Assembly: GCA_001792895.1 (NCBI GenBank)
Contig: MARA01000003.1
Location: 1,612,001 to 1,676,000 of the forward strand
Reading direction: 5' to 3'
DNA: 64,000 bases
Origin: Lentinus brumalis
Taxonomy: Eukaryota; Basidiomycota; Agaricomycetes; Polyporales; Polyporaceae
In this document: positions 1-9,043 of the stretch, one piece after another
How the letters are laid out: every line of letters starts with the position of its first letter
Position numbering within the stretch: position 1 is the stretch's first letter
Made by a program: the position numbers and the translations under genes
Notes under the pieces: generated by a model
The model's input: the letters and a program-made list of their open reading frames with translations, nothing else
Told to the model about the DNA's origin: nothing
The model's database searches: none

Positions 1-438
1 TCGAATGATGCACAACCCCGCACATCGTCCTTGTCACCAACAGGCACGTCGCGGGCCCTTCATTCCAAATGTGTCATGCTGAAGAAGAACCAGCTTCTCA
101 CTCGGCTTGCTATGTGGAAAGCGCGCCTGGGAATTTGTGCCACTCATCAATGTGGATCGCACCCAGAAGGACGCAGCTTCATTTACCTGTCCTACATCGA
201 TCCTATCATCGACATCATAACCACGTAAAGTGCGTCCTGAGAACCTAATACGCGGAGCTCCTCCTCCTCCTCCCAATTCGGATGTGCCACCCGGTACCTG
301 TTGTGATCACCGTCGCTCCTGCACGGAGCTCTCTGCCAGCACGCAGCAGGACACCCCACCAACGTGCGGGTTTGAGGGCACAGAGCGGATGGACGTACGT
401 TGGGGGTACGCATGGTATCAGAGCGTACGCTCATAACT
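1..438. other. Intergenic, no gene recognised
   Basis: Sequence downstream of the ROK1 stop codon, reaching the window edge. Short open frames on both strands show no family resemblance. It probably holds the ROK1 3' UTR and part of the flank of a gene outside the window. Confidence 0.5.
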
Positions 439-2615
439 TCACGCCGACTCGCCGTCTGCTCCGTCTGCGTGAGGTGACGATGTGGCTCCATCGGTTTTGC
501 TTTGTGTCTCCTTCGCCTTTCGACGCTTCGAAGCAGCGACCATGTCCCTGTGATTGGACGTGAGTTGACAGATCCCTCGACAACTTGGGGCAAGACACTT
601 GCCTCTTCTTGATAGCATCGCTCCGTCCGATGCGTCTTGCATTGTTGACCGCCTCTGCGCGCTTGACCTTGCCCATTTCCCGACGCTTCATCTTCGAAGG
701 TTTTGGAAGCTTTAAGATCCACTCCGGAACGGTGGATCCCGACTGCAATAGGACATTGGCGATCCTGTTGCGGCATAGTCAGTGTGGTTTACTACGCCCC
801 ACGGAGTAGTGGATCCTGAACGACTTACGTTTTAAGGAACGGTGCATCTTCGTTTGTGAAGTATGTAATGGCCTTCCCCTCCCTTCCAGCGCGCCCAGTA
901 CGACCTGATGTGGATACATGTAGCTTCTGCATTGTCCAGTGACTCATGCGACTCACCAATACGGTGAATATAGCTTTGGACACTCTGCGGGAAGTCGTAG
1001 TTGATGACCTCTCGGACACCCTTGAAGTCCATGCCACGAGCCATCACCTCGGTGCTGACCATAACCCAGCTTTCTCCGCGGCGCATACGCGAGACGGCGT
1101 CTTCGCGCTCCTTCATCGTCATCCCAGCATGCAGACAGTCAACGTTAGGCACACCGCTTATAACGAGTTCTTCCGCCAGGGACGTAGCCCTCGGCTGTGA
1201 TGAGACGAAGATGAGTACAGGGGGGTTGTAGGGTTGTGACAAATATTGCAGAAGTGTTGGCAGCTTCGATTGGTCATCAGCGACGTAGGTGAGGGATTGC
1301 GCGATGAGCGGAAGAGGCGTGTCCCTGAAGGTGGTTGTGAGAAGCGGAGTCGTTCGTGTAAGGTGCGACTTACTTCAGGCCTACGACGACCCGTATTGGG
1401 TCACGAAGCATAGACATGGCAACCTTCTCGGCGTTGGCAGGGAGCGTCGCACTGAAGACAGCCTTCTGTACTTCGGGATGCGTACACGCTGCGATGACTT
1501 CCTGCACTTGCTCCAGGAACTCAGCGTCGAGCATGCGGTCTGCCTCGTCGAGAACGATATGCCTGACACTGCGCACGCAACGTAAGAGCAGAGAATCAAT
1601 ATATGCTAGAGATATACTCACTTGTTGAGCTCGAGATTGCCCGCCTGCAGCGACGCGACAAGTCGCAACGGTGTGCTGATGATCAGATCTGATGGGTCAA
1701 GTACTCAGACATAATTCGCCTAGTCATATCCTCTCAGACTCACCGATCTTCTCGCGCACCTTCTTGTCAGCCAGTGTCGCCGCCGTCGCCTTGCTGAAAA
1801 GGACTATCTTCCACTTTCGCCCCTGCGCGAGCTTGAGGCACTCGTTATGTATCTGGTGCGCCAATTCTCGCGTGGGTGCAAGGATGAGGGCGCGAACACC
1901 CGACCCTGGATTTGACTTCGAGCTCGCGGCGGGGGCACCCAGAGCTGACATCACAGGGAGTAGGTAGGAGAGTGTCTTACCAGTACCGGTTGGAGAGATG
2001 GCCGCGAGATCACGATGCTGCTCAATGCTCAAACTCCGTCCCGTAAGACTAGAATGTAGGGGAGACGCACCTCCAAGAGTATAGGAATCCCATGCGACTG
2101 TATGCCCGTTGGTCGCTTGTACCCACTCTGCGCGATGTTCTGCAGAAGACGCGAGGGTATGTTATATCGCTCGCGCAGAGCTTCAAATGTCTCCACATGC
2201 TCGGGAACGTTGTTTCCCTTCGTCGTGACCCGGTGCCGAGGCATGGGCGGGTCGTCCTCCTCCGCAGCCTGCTCCGCCTCGTTCGCGTCCTCGTCTTCTG
2301 TATCCTCGTCCTCTTCTACTCTCCGCTTCTTCCCCTTAGCATCGGCGCCTCCGTTGGGCTCGGACGCTTTTCGCTTCCCCTGTCCACCCTGTGCATACTT
2401 GAAGAAGTCCAGCTCCGGTGGGAGCTCCCCCTCTGGTGCGCGCGCAGAAGTCGACGCATTGGCTGCCTTGCTCTTCTTTCCCTGTCATTCATAGTGAGAG
2501 ATCCGCTAGAAGTTTGCGGCATACCCAGACGTACATTGAACAAGTTTACGTCGGATTTGAACTTCGACTTGTCAAACTTCGCACCTCCGCGAGAGAGCAG
2601 ATGGAACGCTTCCAT
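439..2615 (-). CDS. ROK1: ATP-dependent DEAD-box RNA helicase Rok1/DDX52
   Basis: Nine exons close in frame to 580 residues: complement of 439-547, 603-764, 829-904, 957-1324, 1374-1568, 1622-1688, 1744-2017, 2071-2481, 2535-2615. The N-terminus (MEAFHLLSRGGAKFDKSKF) matches the DDX52/Rok1 family start. Helicase motifs read in order: Q-motif region (RPTGIQSHGIP), motif I SPTGTGKT, Ia PTRELAHQ, II LDEADRM, III SAT, V region ARGMDF, VI HRIGRTGRAGR. The C-terminus has the family's ANV...VPEWILKLPK block and a basic lysine/arginine tail. Rok1 is a nucleolar helicase needed for 18S rRNA maturation in the small-subunit processome; that role is known for the family and inferred here. Introns are 49-64 nt; the last one begins with GC instead of GT. 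An acidic linker lies between the N-terminal motif and the helicase core. Confidence 0.93.
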
Positions 2616-3100
2616 TTGAGTGTTTACTACGGTTAGTTTGCAGGAGTTCCCAGGTCAGAAGTCCGCGCAAGCCTTTGGTTATGTGTTATGTGGAAAGGTC
2701 CAAGGTTCAGTGTGAGGGGATAAGTACTCGGCGAACAAGCGCTGGAGGTTTCAAGAAAAACGCGATCGGGTATCTGGCGTCGTGATCATGTGACCATCTA
2801 ACGGCACAGCCGCACAGGCTGCTCCGGCTCAAGCTCAAGCAGACCAGAGGAACTCGGCCGTTTGCAGGAAGTTGCGTTACGGAAACAGCGGACGTCAACC
2901 ATCGTGCAGGCTCTGGCGGAATGCATAAATAAAGACTCAAGATAAGTGCAGTGTGGATGACATGTGCATGAGAGTATGAGGGTAACTAGATACGACGGGT
3001 AATAGTGTAAGCTCTGATCTATCGGTCTTCTACGATCCGTCTAGTCTACGAGCTGAAGTCTTCTCGGAAACAAATAATGATAGGACAAGTCCGTTAGCGT
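2616..3100. other. Intergenic between ROK1 start and DIC1 stop
   Basis: About 485 bp upstream of ROK1 and downstream of DIC1, both on the minus strand. It should hold the ROK1 promoter and the DIC1 3' UTR. I see no further gene. Confidence 0.5.
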
Positions 3101-5012
3101 CTAGAGGACATAGTCTGCAGGGAAGAGAACTCTCCAACCCTTCTTCAGTTGCTGTAGGATGTGTGAGTATACGCTGGATCGGAGCCTAAGGGGAATGGCA
3201 CACACCTCGAAGAAGACAAACATGAGAACAGTGTTGGGTCCCAAACGGATGAACGCAGGTGTCCAACCCTGAATAAGAACCGAGGGCCTTCTTCGCGGAG
3301 CGCCGTGGTTAGGACCTCTATCGGATGCGATTTACCATGCTGTGCGAGAACCTTTCAGTGCACCGGACCACCCTGCAGAAAACACAAAATACTCACCGCC
3401 GCCATGAGTCTAGATCGTAGCACGTCCGCAGGTGCTGTCACAGCTGGAAAGTAATGAGTGTCCGTCCTTGCTCTCTAAAGAGAGAGTCGTACTTGTAGCG
3501 AATGTACCAGCCAACACGCTGGCGATAGAATGTAACAGCAAGCCGTCTTGCAGCTGATAGTCAACGAGTGGAAGTTTATTCCGCAGTAGCATTTGCTTGA
3601 AGAGGTCGTACCTGACGATGAATGTAAGCACCGACCAGGACGCAGCAGACTTGCAGACTTACGATCCAACCTGAGAGCCCTAGGAAACCTCGGTGAGAGC
3701 CATGAACCGGGCCAATATACTCAATTCTATATACTCACGTTCATGAGAACAGCTCTTGTCTAGAGGAGCTGGTCAGCTCGTGCACTGTATACAACAACTG
3801 TGCTCGTACCAGGTTGGTGCCTATCCCGCGGAACAGACCGTGTACCCCCTCCTCCCTGACCAGGGTCACCAAGCCGCTGACAGCGTTACGATAGTTGTAC
3901 CTCTGTTCTGGAGGTCGGACGGAGTCGCTGGTCATCCTGACTAGAAGTATATCTGACGGATGGGGTCAATGCCAGTTTTCTTCGGGTCTAATTGCCAACC
4001 TACCCGCCGGATTTCCAGCCATACCGCCGAGGCCACCCGCGACCATCGCCGCAAGGAAGAGATGGCTAGCAGGCGCCGGCCCGTCCTTGGACAGGCGCGC
4101 TTTCATCTTCTCGTATGCACCGAGACGAACGAGGGAGTACGTCATTTGTCGCATGACAGAGGCAGAGAGTCCAGTGTAGAGACTCCTGAAGCCAGTTTCG
4201 GTGACGGTCGTTCGAAGGATTGAGAGCGTCGACGGGCGTATGGGACCGCCGTTGGTTGAGTGGATAGTCTGCATCCGACTGTGTATCTCGGAGGTGAATT
4301 AGACTCATGCTTGCCGCGTTGTACGACAGGGCAGGATTCCCGGGCGAATGGTCGACACATATACCAGTACAGTAAACTTACCCATGATGCATAGAAAAAT
4401 GGGGGTTCCAATCCTATGCATGATGGGCAAATGTACTGTAACACAGGGACGGGTGACTGCGCCCCGCTGCCGACTTTCCAAGTCCACAGTTTTGCCCTTC
4501 AAGATTTCACTTTCACATGTCTCGCTTCATAGCGCGCCGGTAAAAAGAATTGCTTTTCGCCTCAGATCAGAAAGCGAATGACTCGAAAGGTCACCTCGCG
4601 CGGCTGCTTCACGCCCATTCCTCCCCCTGTCGGAAACGCCGGGATGACGGTCGTGCAAGATTCAAAGACTCACACTTTCGTCAGGTCCAGAGGATGTGTG
4701 CAGCATGCGGCCACTGGAAACGGATGCAAGGGATAATGAGGCAGTCGATCGGGAGGAGAAAAGTCGCTTTACTCACTCGTCGCCCCGGCACCTGTAACCC
4801 AACACGCATCACATCGTTGTAAACCGTCATTCTCGTGCATCTGTGGAGCTGTAGCTCACCTCCAAGCCTCCACGTTCGAGCGAGAGTCAGCACAACCACC
4901 TCGTCGGCTTTACGGGAATAGCTCACCAGAACGGATAACTTTGCTGAGGCATAGTGGGCTTGACTGGAGTGGGCTGCGACGAAGATGCTCCCGGGTTCTT
5001 GTAGGTCTGCAT
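3101..5012 (-). CDS. DIC1: Mitochondrial dicarboxylate carrier (SLC25/Dic1 type), one-base frameshift
   Basis: Twelve exons: complement of 3101-3151, 3206-3339, 3397-3443, 3493-3611, 3663-3679, 3739-3759, 3810-3952, 4004-4278, 4674-4713, 4777-4791, 4860-4867, 4927-5012. The product is a six-helix carrier of about 318 residues. Start (MQTYKNPG...) is followed by SYPFWLGGAGATMAACC and the first signature HPLDLTKVRMQ; the second repeat has GNPADILLVRM and the third TAPADVLRSRLM. RQMTYSLVRLGAYE and the C-terminal QLKKGW are Dic1-like. The family exchanges malate or succinate for phosphate across the inner mitochondrial membrane. The exon 3206-3339 changes frame near 3265-3270: EEGPRFLFR is in one frame and GWTPAFIRLGPNTVLMFVFFE (two stretches joined) in another, and one extra base restores all 319 codons. 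Four exons are only 8-21 nt. The 395-nt intron after HPLDLTKV holds a small inverted-repeat element. It shares a 467-bp divergent promoter region with SUB2. Confidence 0.9.
4368..4440. mobile_element. MITE-like inverted-repeat element in a DIC1 intron
   Basis: Two arms of about 27 nt, 4368-4394 and 4414-4440, are nearly perfect reverse complements with a 19-nt loop. The core arms read CCCATGATGCATAG and CTATGCATGATGGG, with one mismatch. The outer ends read TACAGTA and TACTGTA, so the element starts CAGT, ends ACTG and is flanked by TA. That is the usual look of Tc1/mariner-derived miniature elements. It carries no coding sequence and sits in the longest DIC1 intron. A simple transcribed hairpin is the alternative. 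Confidence 0.6.
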
Positions 5013-5479
5013 AGGCTCAGACCGCGGCTGCCCTTCAGCGCGTGTGTTTCATGGAAGGAGGGAGGGTTGGAGTGCACGGTCGGCCGGACGGCGAAGAGCA
5101 TTATATTTCCGAACGTCCGCACACACATTACAAATTCGGCAGCTCGGACGCGCGTCGAGAGGCGCACTCTGGACGAGCCTACGGGGCTCCGTTGCTCACA
5201 GGACTTTCAGTTTCAAGCGTAGCAGAGATGGAAAGAACACATGAAGTGTTTGAAGTGATCATGAACTTGGTTGACGTTCTACATGCGGCCCGGGCCACTG
5301 TCAATTTCCAAACTCTCGTGACGCCCGATGCGTGACTGGGGTCCGTGCGCTCAAGGTCCTTGCTTTGGCGCCGCGCCGCTTCCGCGCGTCGTCCTTTTTC
5401 TCCCAACCACCACCACCTCGCCTTATCCTAGTTCTCTTCTAGCTTCCTTCTTTTCACTTTCCTACCGCTGGCAGCAACA
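5013..5479. promoter_or_regulatory. Divergent DIC1/SUB2 promoter region
   Basis: 467 bp separate the DIC1 start (minus) from the SUB2 start (plus), so both upstream regions lie here. The part next to SUB2 is pyrimidine-rich on the plus strand (about 5395-5465, many CTT/CCT), as is common before fungal start codons. No individual element is assigned. Confidence 0.5.
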
Positions 5480-7724
5480 ATGAGCGCACACGACAACGAG
5501 GAACTCATCGATTACGAGGACGAGCATGACGTGGTCACGAACGGTGCTCCAGCGACGGCGGCGGCCAATGGCGCTGTCTCCACGACAGCGCCGGCTGCCG
5601 ACGGTGAGGGTGAAAAGGACAAAAAGAACTTTTCGGGCATCCATTCGACAGGGTTCAGGTGCGTCAAGTTAGCTGCGATGTCTGGGTGGCTCAGGGGTGT
5701 TGACGCGCGTCTTCGTGTAGGGATTTCCTGTTGAAGCCCGAACTGCTGCGAGCAATCAGTGACCTTGGTTTCGAGCATCCATCCGAAGGTTTGTGTCCAC
5801 CGCGAGTTCTCGCGTTTCTGGGGACATTGATTGACGCGACTCCATCTGCAGTCCAGCAGGAGTGTATTCCCCAAGCGGTTCTTGGAATGGACGTCCTGTG
5901 CCAGGCGAAGTCTGGTCACGGAAAGACGGCGGTGTTCGTCTTGGCGACCCTCCAGCAGCTCGAGCCGGTCAACGGCGAGGTGTCGGTCATCGTGCTGTGC
6001 CACACCCGGGAGCTTGCATTCCAGATCAAGAACGAGTACACTCGTTTCGCCAAGTACATGCCCGACGTTCGTGTCAGCACCTTTTTCGGCGGTACTCCGG
6101 TGGTCAAGGACGCCGACCTCCTCCGCGACAAGAGCAAGTGCCCTCACATTGTGGTCGCCACCCCGGGTCGACTCAACGCCCTCGTCAGAGACAAGGTCCT
6201 CGACGCCTCCAAAGTCAAGCATTTCATTCTGGACGAGTGCGACAAAATGCTCGAACAGCTTGGTTAGTCTCATGCGAATTTCGGCGTCCCGTCATCATTC
6301 GTGCCTCGTTTATGTCCCTCGGCGTCGACCTTCTCGGGTTTCCGCATCCACGCCAGTCTCGCTCTGCGGCGCCCTAGCGCTCAGCGACCCCCTGCGACGG
6401 ACTGGACCCTGGTTCGGCGGTTACTGTGGATTCCGTGGTTTTGGTTGTGGTGTTGTCGGATGTGCGGAGTGTTGGCGAGAAGAAGCGGACGAAGCATCGA
6501 CACTTCCAACAGCCCGAGGCAGCGGTCGTTCTTGTCGACGACGCACGCCAAGTTGCTCTGCAAGTCCTGCTCGACAGCGCCTTTGGTCGACCTTGGCCGT
6601 TGTTCTTCCTTCGTGCCTTTTTGCTCCGTTATACGTACAACGTCATCTTACCATCTTCGCCACCGTCCACTAGACATGAGACGCGACGTTCAAGAGATCT
6701 TCCGGGCGACGCCTCACCACAAGCAAGTCATGATGTTTTCGGCCACGCTTGCGAAGGATATCCGGATAACTTGCAAGAAGTTCATGGCCAATGTACGTAT
6801 TCACCACTTGTTGTCTGCTATGTGTTCTCACGCGCGTCCTCAGCCCCTTGAGATCTTCGTCGACGATGAGACGAAGCTCACCCTGCACGGCCTTCAGCAG
6901 CACTACGTGAAGCTCGAGGAAGTCGGCAAAAACAGGAAGCTGAACGAGCTCCTTGACACTCTGGAGTTCAACCAGGTCAGTATACGTGGTGGGTCAGATT
7001 GTACTTTCTGTACTCACTCCTCATCTAGGTTGTCATCTTTGTGAAGTCGGTTGCTCGTGCCATTGAGTTGGACAAGCTTCTTGTGCAATGCAACTTCCCA
7101 AGCATCGCGATCCACTCCGGCCTCGCACAGGAGGAACGGTGCGTTAGCCTCTTGTCGCATGTTCTAGCTCCGTGGTACCTTACCCGTCGAGACACCGATC
7201 AAATGTTGTTCGGAACGCTCATACTGTCCGTGGTACCTGGTGCCGAGTCTTGTTGCCGGAGTCATAACATGTCGATCCTTTGCCTGTGCTCGCTGATACT
7301 CACGTTTGGTATTCAGAATCTCGCGCTATACCGCTTTCAAGGCTTTTGAGAAGCGCATCCTCGTCGCTACCGACATCTTCGGTCGTGGTATCGACGTCGA
7401 GCGTGTCAACATCGTAGTCAACTACGATTGCCCGCCTGACGCCGACAGCTACCTTCACCGTGTCGGGTAAGTTGACGTGGATTTCGAGTACATGGCCGCT
7501 TCTAATCCTCTACCTCAGTCGTGCCGGTCGGTTCGGTACCAAGGGTCTCGCCATCACTTTCGTCTCGTCCGAGAGCGACCAGCAGGTGATGGCTGCAATT
7601 CAGTCTCGGTTCGAGGTCGCAGTACCCGAGCTGCCAGACCACATCGACCCCGCGAGCTACAGTACGTGTCGTGTGTTGTCGATCGCTTGGATGTTGACTT
7701 ACGTTGGCTGCAGTGACGTCCTGA
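5480..7724 (+). CDS. SUB2: Spliceosome/mRNA export RNA helicase Sub2 (UAP56/DDX39B)
   Basis: Nine exons: 5480-5658, 5721-5788, 5852-6262, 6674-6792, 6844-6975, 7029-7138, 7317-7466, 7519-7661, 7714-7724; 440 residues, near the family length (about 430). The start [12 protein letters not shown] and the blocks [20 protein letters not shown] and [20 protein letters not shown] are Sub2/UAP56 hallmarks. Motif II is DECD ([11 protein letters not shown]), which separates Sub2 from ordinary DEAD-box helicases. Motif [17 protein letters not shown], motif VI region [13 protein letters not shown] and the short end PASYMTS are present. Family role: loading onto nascent mRNA with THO/TREX, spliceosome assembly and mRNA export. 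Motif I reads AKSGHGKT where UAP56 usually has Met before GKT. Intron 3 is 411 nt and intron 6 is 178 nt; the others are 51-63 nt. Confidence 0.96.
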
Positions 7725-9043
7725 TCCTGGGGCGTTGCGCTCTCTTGATATCGCTGTCCCGCTTTCCTGTCGTATATTACCTTGTGTCTTTTGTACCAAT
7801 AGTGTGTCGTACTTCACAAACCCCACACCTCAATGGATGATCTTGCGGCCTCATGAGCCTCCTCTGCTGTATCTGGACTTATGTCTGACTAGGACTTATG
7901 AGTCACGACATGTTCCAACGTGCCTGACCAGTTAGACAAGGATTTCACGCGTGCGCAAAGTCATGAGCGGGCTATGCTAAACTAGTCTCCCCTAGGCAGA
8001 CGTAAGATATGATCTATGTAGGGGGGGAAGGACGATCATATATACGTCTGCTATGAAACGCGCTACGGAGACCGTAGGTCAACGATTCTGCTTAGCCGAG
8101 TGATGGCATACCATACAAGGTAACCTTCTCAGATAGGAATAGTGCCGGACAGCGGCGGACCGGGTATCCGCTGAGGAGAGCATGCAGACCTCGGCCAGCC
8201 TCGTCCTCCATGAACTTGAGCTCAGTATCAGTACGAGGGAGATTTTGGGGAAGTTAATATACGGAATGGGTCTACTACGTGATCGCAGCCCGAATGAGTA
8301 GGCGGCATATGAGCCTGGAAGTAGTATATCAGGCAGCCACAGGGCATACTGGATCTGCTCAACCTCGAGAGGTTCGGACGACCAAGGATGGCTGGGGTGT
8401 CCACCGTGTAGTACTCTGGATATATATGCATACCTTTGGACCCCGAAGAAGCCGTCCACCAGGACTCCGTACAGCGTCACTACTAGTACAGGTAACTTGC
8501 AAGGATCTTCGATGAGCCAGTCACGGCGAGACCTCAATTTCTACGCGCCAGTTGCAGAGAGAGCTCAGTAGCATACCTTTCGTGATTCCGTGCGAAGGGG
8601 AAGTGTCCGAGGGTTGGCAGATGGGGAGGACGCGTACGAGCGCGTACGCGACGCGTCGTCGTGTATAGATCGCGACGCGCTTTCGGAGATCAAATTTGTT
8701 GATGACTAAGCAAGAAGTTGGCACCCACGGTTAGAGGGCGACAATAAGGAGCAGACTAATGCTAAACAGCGCGGACGCCGGAAGTTGTTACGACAGAAAG
8801 CAGGTATGACGTCTGTTCGCGTGGCGGGTCTGGAAGAGTCCGGCGGGTCATGCGTCTGATCACTGCTCCAGGGACCAGGACGACATCCAACCTGCCTACC
8901 TCGGTAACCCAGAAATCCTCCTCCTCATCTTGTCCGTCCTCCTCCTCCTCCTCCTCCTCCTCGCCCTCGGCGACCACACCCGCTCTTTTCCCCGCTCTTC
9001 TCCTCACTGCATCGCGCGCTCCGAAGACATCCTCCGGTGCCCC
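7725..9043. other. Intergenic between SUB2 and the hybrid kinase
   Basis: About 1.3 kb with no gene I can name. A 152-codon minus-strand frame at 8079-8537 has hydrophobic stretches but no recognisable family. A CTC/TCC trinucleotide run at about 8936-8960 lies just before the chosen kinase start. The frame that enters the kinase gene stays open upstream to about 8873, so the true start could lie in this stretch. Confidence 0.4.

Noticed and set aside
192..776. 194-codon minus-strand frame at the left end
   Set aside because: Overlaps the last ROK1 exons in a different frame; the ROK1 frame is supported by family sequence and splicing.
5512..6273. 253-codon open frame on the minus strand
   Set aside because: It lies opposite SUB2 exons and is a shadow of their GC-rich codon use; no family match.
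6263..6673. snoRNA in the SUB2 long intron
   Set aside because: No convincing C and D boxes or H/ACA hairpins were seen by eye.
8079..8537. 152-codon minus-strand frame with hydrophobic stretches
   Set aside because: Faintly like fungal membrane proteins but no anchor motif, no splice continuation and weak codon bias; not enough to call a gene.
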